DNA of 64,000 bases from Dyella acidiphila (GCF_014863405.1 NZ_JACZZA010000015.1:56931-120930), one strand, 5' to 3'. Positions 26,245 through 36,462 are shown, counted from the stretch's first letter. Made by a program: numbers and translations. Notes: generated by a model from the letters alone, not told the origin.

Positions 26245-27168
26245 ATGTGGCGTCCTATTGTCCTGGCCGGATTGATCCTCAGTACTGGAGTGCTTGTCGT
26301 GCACGCTGAAACACCCGCCCCAACCGCTGCGCCGGATGCCTACCAGCAAAGCATCGAGCAATGGCGCGCCCAGCGCGTCGCCCGGCTTACCGCGCCCGAA
26401 GGCTGGCTCAGCCTGATCGGCCTGGAGTGGCTGCAGGATGGCCCCAACAAAGTCGGCAGCGTGGCCGACAACGATATCGTGCTGCAGGCCGGGCCGGCCC
26501 ATCTGGGCGTGGTCACGCTCGACAAGACCGGACAAGTGCAGATCAAGCTCGATGCCGGCAGCGGCGCGACGATCGACGGCAAGGCAGTGCAGGAAGCCAC
26601 CCTGATCGACGATGTGCACGCAAGCGGCAATGCCTCGCCGACGACGGTGGCGTTCGGCACGGCGAATTTCTATGTGATCGATCGCGAGGGCCGCAAAGGC
26701 CTGCGCGTGAAAGACACCACGGCTGCCACGCGCCAGCATTTCCTCGGCATCGACTACTTTCCGATCGATCCGTCCTGGCGCATCGTGGCCGACTGGGTGC
26801 CGTTCGATCCGCCGCACGATCTGCAGATGGGTTCGGTGATCGGCACCATCGATACGGTGAAGGTGCCGGGCAAGGCCGTGTTTACCCGTGATGGTCACAC
26901 CTATGAACTGCTGCCCTATCAGGAAGAGCCGGGCGGAGAGCTGTTCTTCGTGCTTGCCGATCGCACGTCCGGCCACGAAACCTATGGCGCAGCGCGCTTT
27001 CTCTATGCGGCGCTGCCGGTAAACGGCAAGGTCGTGCTGGATTTCAACAAGGCCTACAACCCGCCGTGCGCGTTCACCTCGTTCGCCACCTGTCCGCTGG
27101 CGCCGCCGGAAAACCGGCTGGACCTGCGCATTGCCGCCGGCGAAAAGAAATATCGCGGCGCGCACTGA
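26245..27168 (+). CDS. Exported DUF1684 protein
   Basis: The 307-residue protein has a signal peptide (ending VHAE, about residue 19-20) and one DUF1684 domain. The hallmark C-terminal block is FNKAYNPPCAFT...CPLAPPENRL. It contains a region resembling an FHA-like beta fold in its first half (VGSVADNDIVL...GATIDGK). Function is unknown. Members are found in many proteobacteria and Bacteroidetes. ATG at 26245 has GGAG 8-11 bases upstream. It follows mutL by 84 bp, where E. coli has miaA-hfq. Confidence 0.85.
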   Translation: MWRPIVLAGLILSTGVLVVHAETPAPTAAPDAYQQSIEQWRAQRVARLTAPEGWLSLIGLEWLQDGPNKVGSVADNDIVLQAGPAHLGVVTLDKTGQVQIKLDAGSGATIDGKAVQEATLIDDVHASGNASPTTVAFGTANFYVIDREGRKGLRVKDTTAATRQHFLGIDYFPIDPSWRIVADWVPFDPPHDLQMGSVIGTIDTVKVPGKAVFTRDGHTYELLPYQEEPGGELFFVLADRTSGHETYGAARFLYAALPVNGKVVLDFNKAYNPPCAFTSFATCPLAPPENRLDLRIAAGEKKYRGAH

Positions 27169-27176
27169 GATCGCGC

Positions 27177-27206
27177 GTTCCCTCCCTCGGCGTTGGGGGA
27201 GGGAAC
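27177..27206. terminator. Hairpin between convergent genes
   Basis: The 10-bp stem GTTCCCTCCC/GGGAGGGAAC with a 10-nt loop lies 9 bp after the DUF1684 stop and before the stop of the converging crotonase gene. There is no T-run, so factor-independent termination is doubtful. It may simply protect 3' ends. Confidence 0.5.
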
Positions 27207-27234
27207 ACATATCGGCGCGCAGCTGGCTGTTGGC

Positions 27235-28017
27235 TTATTGCCCCTTGAACACCGCCTTGCGCTTCTCCAGGAAGGCGCTGGTGCCTTCGCGCATGTCCTC
27301 CGTCGCAAACGCCAGCGCAAAGGCCTGCGTTTCGAATTCCAGTCCCTGGTCGATCGAGCTTTCCCCGCCTTGCAGCACGGTGTCCAGAATGCCGGCGGCG
27401 GCCAGCGGCGCGGCGGCCGCCAGCTGATCGGCGAGGGCATGGACCGTCTCGTCCAGTGCGTCGGCCGCCACCACACGGTTCACCACACCCAGTTCATACG
27501 CGCGCTGTGCGCTGATGGTGCCGCCGGTAAGGCATAGCTCCAGCGCCGCGCTGCGGCCCGCCAGGCGCAGCAGGCGCTGAGTGCCGCCGAAGCCGGGGAT
27601 CAGCCCGAGATTGATTTCCGGCTGGCCGAACTTCGCCTTCTCGCTGGCGATGCGCAGATGGCAGGCCATGGCCAGTTCCATGCCGCCGCCCAGCGCAAAA
27701 CCCTGGATGCGGGCCACCACCGGCTTGCCCAGCCGCTCGATGCTGCTCATCAGCCGCTGCCCGGTGCGCGAGAAGCTCTGCGCCTGGACCGGTGTGTAGC
27801 CGTTCATCTCGCTGATGTCGGCGCCGGCGACGAAGGCCTTTTCGCCCGCGCCGGCCAGCACCACCGCGCGGACGCTATCGTCCTGCGCGGCCTGGGCGAA
27901 GGCGAGGGTCAGTTCGTTCAAGGTCTCGCGATTCAATGCGTTGAGCTTGTCCGGCCGGTTGACGGTGATGGTGCGTACGGCATCGCGATTGCCGATCTCG
28001 AGATTGCGATAGGCCAT
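27235..28017 (-). CDS. Enoyl-CoA hydratase/isomerase (crotonase) family protein
   Basis: The 260-residue crotonase has the oxyanion-hole motifs KAFVAGADI and QGFALGGGMELAMACHLRIA. Both catalytic glutamates of true enoyl-CoA hydratases are present (GGGMELA, about Glu114, and FGQPEINLG, about Glu134). It probably hydrates trans-2-enoyl-CoA in fatty-acid or amino-acid breakdown. The start ATG is at 28017. It is divergent from the FKBP gene across a 177-bp gap. Confidence 0.9.
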   Translation of the reverse strand: MAYRNLEIGNRDAVRTITVNRPDKLNALNRETLNELTLAFAQAAQDDSVRAVVLAGAGEKAFVAGADISEMNGYTPVQAQSFSRTGQRLMSSIERLGKPVVARIQGFALGGGMELAMACHLRIASEKAKFGQPEINLGLIPGFGGTQRLLRLAGRSAALELCLTGGTISAQRAYELGVVNRVVAADALDETVHALADQLAAAAPLAAAGILDTVLQGGESSIDQGLEFETQAFALAFATEDMREGTSAFLEKRKAVFKGQ

Positions 28018-28194
28018 TGCCTGGCTCCAGGTGAACGTAAAGGGTTGATTTTAGCAGCGGGAACCTTTGCCCCCATCTGGCTTTCTTACACAGACTCTCG
28101 ATGGCGTCGCCGAATCGCCGGCATAGCTGCATCAAACGCCCGAACCCCTTAGGATGGCGCCTTTGACCGTCTGCCTGCCGCAACGGAGAAAGTA

Positions 28195-28953
28195 ATGGCA
28201 AACACGCGTTGGCTGGTTTCAGGGTTTCTGCTGCTCGCCGCCGGTCCGGCGCTGGCGCAGCAGGCGCCGGCTGTGCCCAGCCCCTCGCCATCCGCGCCGA
28301 ACGCAGCGGTGAAGCTGGACAAGCGCAAATTGTCCTACGCGATCGGCTACCGCATTGGCACGCAGTTCTCCGAGGGCGATTTCCCGGTGGACATGGTGGT
28401 GCTGCAAAAAGCGATCGAGGATGCCTACGCCAAGCGTGCACCGGCGGTTTCCAAGGAAGACATGTACCAGCAGCTGGTCAGCCTGGGCCAGCGCATGCAC
28501 GAGCAGGCACTGGCCGAGTACAACCGCATCGCCGCCGACAACGGTCGCAAGAGCACCGAATTTCTTTCCCACAACGCCGGCTTGCCGGGCGTGGTGCAGC
28601 TGCCCTCGGGCATCCAGTATTCGGTGATCAAGAAGGGCGACGGCTCCATCAACCCCGGCATCGACAGCCTGGTCACCGTGAACTACCGCGGCATGCTGAT
28701 CGACGGCACCGAATTCGACAGCACCTGGGCGCATGGCTCGCCGGTCAGTTTCACGGTGGATCGCGTGATCCGCGGCTGGCAGTACGTAATTCCGCGCATG
28801 CATGTGGGCGACCGCTGGAAAGTGGTGATCCCGCCCTCGCTGGCCTACGGCGAGCACGGCGCCTTGCCGCGCATCGGCCCGAACCAGGCGCTGGTATTCG
28901 ATATCGAGCTACTGGACATCAAGCCGCCGAATCCGCAGGCCCCCGGCCCCTGA
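28195..28953 (+). CDS. Periplasmic FKBP-type peptidyl-prolyl isomerase
   Basis: The 252-residue protein has a signal peptide ending ALAQ (about residue 22), an FKBP_N helical dimerisation region (about 40-130, starting KLSYAIGYRIGTQF) and a C-terminal FKBP domain (about 135-245, VTVNYRGMLIDGTEFDSTW, YGEHGALPRIGPN). This is the FkpA/Mip architecture: a dimeric periplasmic foldase and chaperone. GGAGAAAG precedes the ATG. It is followed closely by the DUF1289-Nudix-sulfurtransferase group. Confidence 0.9.
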   Translation: MANTRWLVSGFLLLAAGPALAQQAPAVPSPSPSAPNAAVKLDKRKLSYAIGYRIGTQFSEGDFPVDMVVLQKAIEDAYAKRAPAVSKEDMYQQLVSLGQRMHEQALAEYNRIAADNGRKSTEFLSHNAGLPGVVQLPSGIQYSVIKKGDGSINPGIDSLVTVNYRGMLIDGTEFDSTWAHGSPVSFTVDRVIRGWQYVIPRMHVGDRWKVVIPPSLAYGEHGALPRIGPNQALVFDIELLDIKPPNPQAPGP

Positions 28954-28988
28954 CGCCGGCAGGGCGCCTGCGTTAGCATGGCGGGCGC

Positions 28989-29180
28989 ATGTCGAACGAT
29001 TCCCCCCTTTCCCAACCCGTCATCCTCAGCCCTTGCGTCGGCATCTGCCGGCTCGATCCGCTTGGCTATTGCGAGGGCTGCTATCGCACCGGCGATGAAA
29101 TTGCGCGCTGGCGCAGCATGAGCGAGACCGAGCGCAACCATTACATGGACGTGGTGCTGCCCGCACGCGAGTCCGCCTGA
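28989..29180 (+). CDS. DUF1289 small zinc-finger-like protein
   Basis: The 63-residue protein has the DUF1289 pattern SPCVGICRLDPLGYCEGCYRT, with four cysteines that could bind a metal or cluster, followed by EIARWRSMSETER. Function is unproven. Its ATG lies 9 bases after a TAGCAT -10-like element, with no ribosome site. The stop overlaps the next gene by one base. Confidence 0.85.
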   Translation: MSNDSPLSQPVILSPCVGICRLDPLGYCEGCYRTGDEIARWRSMSETERNHYMDVVLPARESA

Positions 29181-29770
29181 TGGAGGCGCTGCTGCGCGCC
29201 TTGCGCCCGCTGTCGCAGCCCCCGACCGCTCCCGGCTGGAACCATGCGCAGATGAATGATCTGCTCGGCGACGTGCCGCGCACGCCTGCCGCCGTGCTGA
29301 TCGGTCTGCGCGGGGAAGCCTCGCCGCGAATGATCTTTACGGTGCGTACCGATCATTTGAGCTCGCACGCGGGGCAGGTGGCATTTCCCGGGGGCCGCAC
29401 CGATCCGGACGATGGCAACGCATTGACCACGGCGCTGCGTGAAAGCGAAGAAGAGATCGGCCTGCAGCGTGGGCTGGTGATGCCGTTGGGTTATCTCGAT
29501 TGCTTTGAAACCATCAGCGGTTTCTGCATCACGCCAGTAGTGGCGCGGATTGCCGACGAAGCACAGTTCCAGCCAGCGCCGGACGAAGTGGCCGAAGTGT
29601 TCGAAGTGCCGCTGGCGTTCTTTCTAGAGCCTGGCAACCTGCGACGCTACGTGATGGACTACCGCGGCCGTCGCCGCGAGATGGTGGAATTCCAGCACGA
29701 TGGCCACCGCATCTGGGGCGCCACCGCGGCGATGTTGCAGAACCTGCTGCAGAGAATGGAGCACGCATGA
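29180..29770 (+). CDS. nudL: CoA pyrophosphatase-type Nudix hydrolase
   Basis: The 196-residue Nudix protein has the UPF0035 CoA-binding block just before the Nudix box (HAGQVAFPGG) and the box itself GGRTDPDD...RESEEEIGL. Members (NudL, YeaB) split CoA and its derivatives to 4'-phosphopantetheine and 3',5'-ADP. It overlaps DUF1289 by one base and the sulfurtransferase by four, so the three form one translation unit. Confidence 0.88.
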   Translation: MEALLRALRPLSQPPTAPGWNHAQMNDLLGDVPRTPAAVLIGLRGEASPRMIFTVRTDHLSSHAGQVAFPGGRTDPDDGNALTTALRESEEEIGLQRGLVMPLGYLDCFETISGFCITPVVARIADEAQFQPAPDEVAEVFEVPLAFFLEPGNLRRYVMDYRGRRREMVEFQHDGHRIWGATAAMLQNLLQRMEHA

Positions 29771-30615
29771 AAACCACCTTGATCTCGGTCGATGAACTGG
29801 CTGCGCTGGCAGCGCCGGAGGTGCTGATCGTCGATTGCCGCCACGACCTGGCCGACGCCGGCAAAGGCGAGCGCGACTATCGCGCGGAACATATTCCGGG
29901 CGCGGTATTTGCCAGCCTCGACCACGATCTTTCCGATCTCTCGCGTATCCCGCTCGGGCTGGGACGGCACCCGTTGCCGTCGGAGCAGGTGTTCTCGGCC
30001 GCACTCGGGCGCTGGGGCTGGCGCCCCGGCCTGCAGGTGGTCTGCTATGACGCCGGCAACGGCGCGCTGGCGGCCGCGCGGCTGTGGTGGCTGCTGCGGC
30101 TGTGCGGCGTCAAGGATGTCGCCGTGCTGGATGGCGGCTACGCGGCCTGGAAGGCGGCCAACCGGCCCGTGTCGCATGACACACCGCAACCGGTGCCGAC
30201 CGCCGTCGCGCTGCACTACGACGCCAGCCAGGTGCTGCTCGACCACGCCACGATCGCCGGCCTGCAGCAGGAACTGCTGCTCGATGCACGCGCCGCACCG
30301 CGCTATCTGGGTGAGGTGGAGCCGCTGGACCGCGCCGCCGGGCACGTGCCAGGTGCCGCGAACCGCGCCTTCGCCGACAATCTGCAGGCGGACGGACATT
30401 TCAAATCGGCCGCCGAATTGCGCCAGGCATTCATGGCGGTGATCGGCAACCATGCGCCGGAACAGGTGGTGCACATGTGCGGTTCGGGTGTAACGGCTTG
30501 CCACAATCTGTTGGCGATGGAGCACGCAGGACTGACCGGTTCGCGGCTGTATGCACCGTCGTGGAGCGGCTGGGTCAGCGATCCCGCGCGGCCGATCGCC
30601 ACCGGCAAGGAATAA
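29767..30615 (+). CDS. sseA: 3-mercaptopyruvate sulfurtransferase (rhodanese family)
   Basis: The product is 282 residues with two rhodanese domains. The C-terminal active site CGSGVTAC (catalytic Cys about 238) is the mercaptopyruvate-type loop CGSGV(T/S)A rather than the thiosulfate-type CRKGVTA. It transfers sulfur from 3-mercaptopyruvate to thiols or cyanide. The family motif SWSGWVSDPARP lies near the C-terminus. It is the last gene of the DUF1289-Nudix unit. Confidence 0.92.
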   Translation: MKTTLISVDELAALAAPEVLIVDCRHDLADAGKGERDYRAEHIPGAVFASLDHDLSDLSRIPLGLGRHPLPSEQVFSAALGRWGWRPGLQVVCYDAGNGALAAARLWWLLRLCGVKDVAVLDGGYAAWKAANRPVSHDTPQPVPTAVALHYDASQVLLDHATIAGLQQELLLDARAAPRYLGEVEPLDRAAGHVPGAANRAFADNLQADGHFKSAAELRQAFMAVIGNHAPEQVVHMCGSGVTACHNLLAMEHAGLTGSRLYAPSWSGWVSDPARPIATGKE

Positions 30616-30622
30616 GACTGAG

Positions 30623-30644
30623 CGGCAGCGCGATCGCGCTGCCG
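30623..30644. terminator. 22-bp perfect palindrome between convergent genes
   Basis: CGGCAGCGCGA and its exact complement lie between the stops of sseA and the crotonase at 30661. As RNA it gives a 9-bp or longer GC stem. There is no T-run. It is probably a shared transcript end. Confidence 0.5.
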
Positions 30645-30660
30645 TCTGCGTTGGCGGCGC

Positions 30661-31419
30661 TTATTTCGCCTTGCTTTTCAAGCGCGCGACCAGCTGCTGC
30701 AAGGTCGCCTGCGTCTGCGGATGGAAGAACGCGTCGACGAAGGTATCGATCGGCAGGCGATCGATATCCGCATAAGCATTGGTGAGATCGGCGCGGGCAA
30801 TCTGGCGGGTGGCCAGCATGGCGTGCGAGGGCAGCGCGATGGTCTCGTTCAACCAATGCAGGGCGCGCACGGTGACTTCGTCCACATTGGTCAGCTCGTC
30901 GACGAAGCCGCAGGCCAGTGCCTGTTCGGCATCGATCAGTGCGCCGGACACCAGCAGGCGTTCCGCGCGATAGCTGCCGACCACGCGGCGCAGCGCCAGC
31001 TGGATGCAATCGGGCGCGATCAGGCCTACCTGCACTTCGTTCAGGCCGATGCGGTAAGGCCCCTGCGCCATCACGCGGTAATCGCAGAACAAGGAAAGCA
31101 CCGCGCCACCGGCGGGGCTGTGGCCGGTGATCGCCGCAACCACCGGCACCGGCGAATGCGCCAGCGCGGCGCAGGTGGCAAAGAATTCACGCCAGAATTC
31201 ACGCACGCCGGCGCGGTCGCGCGTAAGCAGTTCGGGTACGTCCACGCCGGCGCTGAACATGCCTTGCGCACCGGAAAAGACAATGCCGCGCGCCCCGTCA
31301 CGCACGGCCTCGGCGATGCCGTTCTGAATTGCGCGCAGCAGCTCCAGATTGAGTGCGTTGACGGGCGGGCGCGCCAGCTGGATTTCCGTGATGGCGTCGT
31401 GCTTGATGAGGTTGAGCAT
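30661..31419 (-). CDS. Crotonase-family protein, probable enoyl-CoA isomerase type
   Basis: This 252-residue crotonase-fold protein has the oxyanion-hole blocks GMFSAGVDV and TGHSPAGGAVLSLFCDYRVM. The first hydratase glutamate position (after GG) is Ala-Val, and the second region reads IGLNEVQVGLI, with one Glu retained. Loss of one of the two hydratase carboxylates points to an isomerase (delta3,delta2-enoyl-CoA) or another crotonase reaction. It is a paralogue of 27235-28017 in a separate transcript. The substrate is not predictable. Confidence 0.82.
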   Translation of the reverse strand: MLNLIKHDAITEIQLARPPVNALNLELLRAIQNGIAEAVRDGARGIVFSGAQGMFSAGVDVPELLTRDRAGVREFWREFFATCAALAHSPVPVVAAITGHSPAGGAVLSLFCDYRVMAQGPYRIGLNEVQVGLIAPDCIQLALRRVVGSYRAERLLVSGALIDAEQALACGFVDELTNVDEVTVRALHWLNETIALPSHAMLATRQIARADLTNAYADIDRLPIDTFVDAFFHPQTQATLQQLVARLKSKAK

Positions 31420-31460
31420 GGCTTGGGCTCCGGCCGGCAGGCGTTCGTGTCACTGAGTGG

Positions 31461-31488
31461 CCATCGCTGCCTGCGCAGGCAGCGATGG
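31461..31488. repeat. 28-bp perfect palindrome
   Basis: CCATCGCTGCCTGC and its exact complement lie between the DUF4139 stop and the crotonase start, about 40 bp upstream of the latter's ATG. As RNA it gives a 12-bp stem. There is no T-run. It may be a terminator for DUF4139 or an operator for the crotonase. Confidence 0.6.
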
Positions 31489-31513
31489 TGTCACGCGAGC
31501 GGCAACTCTATCG

Positions 31514-32980
31514 TCAGGATTGCGGATCGTCATCTGCCGTCCACGTATAGCGTACGGCGTAGTCGAGCACCGCCTTGCCATTGGCCGGCACCTCGACCTT
31601 GAATTCCAGCGTATCGGTGGTTTGCTTGCTCGGTTTGCTGCTGGAGGAAGTCAGCGTCCAATTGCGCCAGCGATTGGGATGCTCGCGCACCGTCACCGTG
31701 CTTGCATGGTCGCCGGCATTGGTGAGCGTGATGCGGAAGGCTTCGTCCATGTTGCGGCCGGCCTTGTCGACATGGAAGCTGGTGCGCTCGTGATTGCCAC
31801 GCAGATCGAAGGCGGTGCCCAGGGTGATGTTGGCGTCGCCGCCTTTTGGTGTGTCGTTGATGCGGCCTTCGCCGATAAATTGCGGCACGCCGTTGCGGTC
31901 GGCGGTCAGCACGCGCAGATAGCCGGCGGGCAGGCTGTCGAAGGCGCTGAACTTCAGGGTGCTGCTGACCGTGTTGCCGCCGTTGTTGTTGATTTCCATC
32001 GCGTTGATCATCGGCCGGTTCACCGTCCAGGTGCTGCCGTTTTCATACAGCTCGGTGCGTTCGCAGCTCAGCGTGCGGGCGGCATACAGCGGCACCTGGC
32101 TGATGCTGCCATCCGGCAGATCGACCGGCGCGGGCAGACTGTAGCTGCGGTAGTCGGCCAGGGACGATTGCACCGGCATCGGCTCGGCGGCGGCAGACGC
32201 GGACATCGACTTCATCATCATCATCGGGCGCGGGCCGCTGGACTTGGCGAAATTCGGTTCGCCGGCAATCAGGGTGAGCTTGGCGTTTTGCCAGTCGCTG
32301 CCGCTGCGATTGGCGATGCTGGCACGCGATTCGAACTGCATGCTGCAGGCGCTGCCGGGCTGCATGGTGGCGACGTAGGCGGCGCGCCAGCCAATGCCGG
32401 AGGTGGGATAGCTCAGCATGGCGGTGGTGTCGCCCGAGCGTGCGGCATCCACGCGCAGGCGCAGGCTGGAGCCGGCGGCAAGATGGCTGCCGGCCGTGTT
32501 CACGGCGGCATAGTTGCGCACCAGCGTGGTGCCGCTGCCGGCACTGCTGACGATCAGACCTTCGTCGCCCGCACGCAGCAGCGTACCGCTGGCCAGAGGC
32601 TGGCCATTATCGCCGAGCACGTTGATGGTGCTGCCGGTGAGGCCGGTAAGGGCGGCGTTGGCGCCCTGGCCAAGCAGCAGCCGTTGGGAGATGACCTTGG
32701 CTTCGCCGCCGGGAAAGCCGAGCGCCATGGCCTCGGCATCGAGTTGATTGGGCAATCCGCCCAGCACGATATCGTGCACACCGGCCTGCAGCGTCACGCT
32801 GCGCTGTTCGCGCACCACAGCGTAGCCATCGTCGACATTGCCGTTGCCATTGCTGGCATACAGGTCGGGGTTGTCGCTGCGATAGAGTGTGATCGATGCG
32901 TTGTCGGTAGCCTGCGCCAGCGGCGCGCCGCAGCATACGGCGCAGGCAAGGGCGAGGGCGGTTCGGTGCTGGATCCTCAT
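31514..32980 (-). CDS. Exported DUF4139 domain protein
   Basis: The 488-residue protein has a signal peptide (from MRIQHRT, cleavage near AQA, residue 23) and an N-terminal beta-rich segment with VQRSVTL-like repeats. A DUF4139 domain (about 175-480, GWRAAYVATM, GEPNFAKSS, NWTLTSSSS) follows. A Met-rich stretch (RPMMMMKSM, about 255) stands out and could bind metal. Function is unknown. The start at 32980 is chosen over 33022 because it places Met directly before the basic signal-peptide N-region. Confidence 0.82.
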   Translation of the reverse strand: MRIQHRTALALACAVCCGAPLAQATDNASITLYRSDNPDLYASNGNGNVDDGYAVVREQRSVTLQAGVHDIVLGGLPNQLDAEAMALGFPGGEAKVISQRLLLGQGANAALTGLTGSTINVLGDNGQPLASGTLLRAGDEGLIVSSAGSGTTLVRNYAAVNTAGSHLAAGSSLRLRVDAARSGDTTAMLSYPTSGIGWRAAYVATMQPGSACSMQFESRASIANRSGSDWQNAKLTLIAGEPNFAKSSGPRPMMMMKSMSASAAAEPMPVQSSLADYRSYSLPAPVDLPDGSISQVPLYAARTLSCERTELYENGSTWTVNRPMINAMEINNNGGNTVSSTLKFSAFDSLPAGYLRVLTADRNGVPQFIGEGRINDTPKGGDANITLGTAFDLRGNHERTSFHVDKAGRNMDEAFRITLTNAGDHASTVTVREHPNRWRNWTLTSSSSKPSKQTTDTLEFKVEVPANGKAVLDYAVRYTWTADDDPQS

Positions 32981-33043
32981 GGCGCGCTCCATCGACAGGG
33001 GAGGCGCCATCATAGCCAGCACACCTGGATGCAGCGCGTGTGC

Positions 33044-33490
33044 TCAGCCGCCCTGCGGCACGGCGTTTTCCCCTGCTTCACGAACCACCGGCGGCAATGC
33101 CACCGATTTGCCGCTCAGCGGATCCATCCAGACCATCACCACGTGCCCATCGCAATACAGCGTGCCGCCGTCGGCGGCATCGACGATACGATGCGCGACC
33201 GTCATGGAGCTGTTGCCCAAACGCGCGCAGTGAAGCTCCACGCGCAACTGCGCCGGCCATGCGATCGGCCGGCGATAGTTGAGCTGGCTGGCAGCCATCA
33301 CGGGCGCGGCGCGCTCGTTCATCCATTCGCCTTTCAGCTGCTGCAGCCACTGCAGGCGTGCTTCTTCCAGAAAGGTGAGGTAACTGGAATTGTTGACGTG
33401 ATTGAAGGCGTCGAGGTCGCGCCAGCGCACGCCGATCGAGGCGGTGTAGAGCAGCACGGCTGCGTCGGAATCATTGCTGGCGATGGTCAT
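33044..33490 (-). CDS. Acyl-CoA thioesterase of the hot-dog fold (YbgC/4HBT family)
   Basis: The 148-residue product has the 4HBT signature [23 protein letters not shown], with the catalytic Asp at about residue 28. It hydrolyses an acyl-CoA thioester, and the chain length is not predictable. Its ATG overlaps the uvrA stop by four bases on the same strand, an unusual partner that suggests translational coupling to uvrA. Confidence 0.88.
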   Translation of the reverse strand: MTIASNDSDAAVLLYTASIGVRWRDLDAFNHVNNSSYLTFLEEARLQWLQQLKGEWMNERAAPVMAASQLNYRRPIAWPAQLRVELHCARLGNSSMTVAHRIVDAADGGTLYCDGHVVMVWMDPLSGKSVALPPVVREAGENAVPQGG

Positions 33491-36390
33491 GAGGCGACTT
33501 TGCGTTTTGCCTTGGGCTTGCCGTTCGCGCTGCTGGTATCAGCCTTGGCGCGCGCCGGCTTGGCGGGTTTGAGATGGGTGGCGAGGAAGCGGCCGGTATG
33601 CGAGCTCGCCGTCGCCGCCACGGTTTCCGGCGTGCCGGTAACCAGGATGCGGCCGCCGCCGGAACCGCCTTCGGGACCGAGATCGACGATCCAGTCGGCG
33701 GTCTTGATCACGTCGAGGTTGTGCTCGATCACCACCACCGTATTGCCCTGGTCGACCAGCTGATGGAGCACATCCAGCAATTGCTCGATATCGTGGAAAT
33801 GCAGGCCGGTGGTGGGCTCGTCGAGGATGTACAGGGTGCGCCCGGTGTCGCGCTTGGACAATTCCTTGGACAGCTTCACGCGCTGCGCTTCGCCGCCCGA
33901 CAAGGTGGTCGCACTCTGGCCGAGCTTGATGTAGTCCAGGCCTACTGCGCGCAAGGTCTCGAGCTTGCGCGCGATCACCGGCACGTTCTCGAACAGCTTG
34001 GCGGCGTCTTCCACCGTCATGTCGAGCACGTCGGCGATGGTGTGGCCCTTGTACAAAATTTCCAGCGTTTCGCGGTTGTAGCGCTTGCCGTGGCAGACGT
34101 CGCAAGGCACGTATACATCCGGCAGGAAGTGCATTTCCACCTTGATCATGCCGTCGCCTTCGCAGGCTTCGCAGCGGCCGCCGCGCACGTTGAAGCTGAA
34201 GCGGCCGGCGGTATAGCCGCGCGAACGCGCTTCCGGCACCTGTGCGTAGAGCTCACGCAGCGGCGTGAACAGGCCGGTGTAGGTGGCCGGATTGGAGCGC
34301 GGCGTGCGGCCGATCGGCGACTGGTCGATATCGACCACCTTGTCGAACAGATCCATCCCATCCACCGATTTGTACGGTGCCGCCTGGGTGCTGGAGCCGT
34401 TCAATTCCGCCGCCGCCAGGGCGAACAGCGTGTCGTTGATCAGGGTGGATTTGCCGGAGCCCGAAACACCGGTCACGCAGGTAAACAGCCCGGCCGGAAT
34501 CGCCAGATCCACGTTCTTCAGATTGTTGCCGCTGGCGCCTTTCAGATACAGCCAGGAATCCTTGTCCAGCTGCTCGCGGCGCTCGCTCGGCACCTTGATC
34601 TCGCGCTTGCCGGAAAGGTACTGGCCGGTGATCGAACGCGGCGAGGCGAGGATGTCTTTCAGGCCGCCTTGTGCCACCACTTCGCCGCCGTGCACGCCGG
34701 CGCCGGGACCGATATCCAGCACGTAGTCGGCAGCGCGGATCGCATCTTCGTCATGTTCGACCACGATCACCGTATTGCCCAGATCGCGCAGCCGCGTAAG
34801 CGTGCCAAGCAGGCGTTCGTTGTCGCGCTGGTGCAGGCCGATCGAAGGCTCGTCCAGCACGTACATCACGCCGACCAGGCCGGCGCCGATCTGCGAGGCC
34901 AGGCGAATGCGCTGCGCTTCGCCGCCCGACAGCGTATCGGCCTGGCGGTCCAGCGTGAGGTAGTTCAGGCCCACGTCGTTGAGAAAGCTCAACCGCTCGC
35001 GGATTTCCTTGACGATCTTCACCGCGATCTCGCCGCGCCAGCCGGTGAGCTTGAGCTGCTCGAAGAACGCCAGCGCATCGTCGATGGAGCGCGCGGTAAG
35101 CACCGGCAGCGCCTGGTCGGCCACGAATACATGGCGCGCCGAGCGATTCAGACGCTGGCCGCCGCAATCGGGGCAGGGATGATCGCTGATGTATTTGGCC
35201 AGTTCTTCGCGCACCGCCGACGATTCGGTTTCCTTGTAGCGGCGTTCCAGGTTCGGCAGGATGCCTTCGAAGGCATGCTCGCGCGTGACCTTGCCGCCGC
35301 GCTCGGTGAGATAGCGGAAGGCGATTTTCTCGTTGCCGCTGCCGTTGAGTACCGCCTGCTGCACCTTGTTCGGCAGCTTCTGCCACGGCGTATCGACATC
35401 GAAGCCGTAGTGATTGGCCAGCGACATGATCAGCTGGAAATAATGCGCATTGCGCCGGTCCCAGCCGCGCACCGCGCCGCCGGCCAGCGACAGCTCCGGA
35501 TGACCCACGACGCGATCCGGCGAAAACACCTGGGTAACGCCCAGGCCGTCGCAAGTGGGGCAGGCGCCGACCGGCGAGTTGAACGAGAACAGACGCGGTT
35601 CCAGTTCCGGCAGCGAGTAGTCGCACACCGGGCAGGAGTAGCGCGAAGAAAACAATTGCTCGTTCGCTTTCGGGTCATCCATGTCGACCACGATCACCAG
35701 CCCGTCACCCAGGCGCAGCGCGGTCTCGAAGGATTCGGCCAGGCGCTGCTTGATATCGTCGCGCGGGCGGAAGCGGTCGATCACCACTTCGATGGTGTGC
35801 TTCTGGCGCAGGGTCAGGGGCGGCACAGCGTCCAGGTCGTGCACGGTGCCGTCGACGCGGGCGCGCACGAAGCCTTGCGCGCGCAACTGCTCGAATACCT
35901 GCACATGCTCGCCCTTGCGCTCGCGGATCACCGGCGCCAGCAGCATGAAGCGCTTGTCCGGATCCAGCGCCAGGGTGCTGTCCACCATCTGGCTGACCGT
36001 CTGCGCTTCCAGCGGAATGCCGTGGTCCGGGCAGCGCGGCGTGCCCACGCGGGCATACAGCAGGCGCAGGTAGTCGTACACCTCGGTGATCGTGCCGACG
36101 GTCGAGCGCGGGTTGTGCGAGGTGGATTTCTGCTCGATCGAGATGGCCGGCGACAGGCCCTCGATATGGTCCACGTCCGGCTTTTCCATCATGGACAGGA
36201 ATTGCCGCGCGTAGGCCGACAGCGATTCCACGTAGCGGCGCTGGCCTTCGGCGTAGATGGTGTCGAAGGCGAGTGAAGACTTGCCCGAGCCGGACAGGCC
36301 GGTGATCACGATCAGCCGATCGCGGGGCAGGTCCAGGTCGATGTTCTTGAGGTTGTGCGTGCGTGCGCCGCGAATGCGTATGGTGTCCAT
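33487..36390 (-). CDS. uvrA: Excinuclease ABC subunit A
   Basis: The 967-residue double ABC ATPase has Walker [10 protein letters not shown] (residues about 31-39) and GVSGSGKST (about 640), two LSGGEAQR signatures, and zinc-binding CPVCDYS...CPTCDG and CEACEGDG...CDVCHGKRY. It scans DNA for lesions in nucleotide excision repair. The C-terminus is basic with an Ala/Lys-rich tail. No xanthomonad-type LexA box was seen upstream, but a perfect 9-bp inverted repeat lies 73-96 bp before the start. Confidence 0.97.
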   Translation of the reverse strand: MDTIRIRGARTHNLKNIDLDLPRDRLIVITGLSGSGKSSLAFDTIYAEGQRRYVESLSAYARQFLSMMEKPDVDHIEGLSPAISIEQKSTSHNPRSTVGTITEVYDYLRLLYARVGTPRCPDHGIPLEAQTVSQMVDSTLALDPDKRFMLLAPVIRERKGEHVQVFEQLRAQGFVRARVDGTVHDLDAVPPLTLRQKHTIEVVIDRFRPRDDIKQRLAESFETALRLGDGLVIVVDMDDPKANEQLFSSRYSCPVCDYSLPELEPRLFSFNSPVGACPTCDGLGVTQVFSPDRVVGHPELSLAGGAVRGWDRRNAHYFQLIMSLANHYGFDVDTPWQKLPNKVQQAVLNGSGNEKIAFRYLTERGGKVTREHAFEGILPNLERRYKETESSAVREELAKYISDHPCPDCGGQRLNRSARHVFVADQALPVLTARSIDDALAFFEQLKLTGWRGEIAVKIVKEIRERLSFLNDVGLNYLTLDRQADTLSGGEAQRIRLASQIGAGLVGVMYVLDEPSIGLHQRDNERLLGTLTRLRDLGNTVIVVEHDEDAIRAADYVLDIGPGAGVHGGEVVAQGGLKDILASPRSITGQYLSGKREIKVPSERREQLDKDSWLYLKGASGNNLKNVDLAIPAGLFTCVTGVSGSGKSTLINDTLFALAAAELNGSSTQAAPYKSVDGMDLFDKVVDIDQSPIGRTPRSNPATYTGLFTPLRELYAQVPEARSRGYTAGRFSFNVRGGRCEACEGDGMIKVEMHFLPDVYVPCDVCHGKRYNRETLEILYKGHTIADVLDMTVEDAAKLFENVPVIARKLETLRAVGLDYIKLGQSATTLSGGEAQRVKLSKELSKRDTGRTLYILDEPTTGLHFHDIEQLLDVLHQLVDQGNTVVVIEHNLDVIKTADWIVDLGPEGGSGGGRILVTGTPETVAATASSHTGRFLATHLKPAKPARAKADTSSANGKPKAKRKVAS

Positions 36391-36462
36391 GACACGCCGA
36401 TATGGGGAAACGGAGCACTATACCAAGCCACCCCATGCGCCCCGTTCGGGCTACGTAAAAAC

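Noticed and set aside
33574..36276. Antisense ORF of 900 codons opposite uvrA
   Set aside because: Shadow of uvrA, with no domain and no ribosome site.
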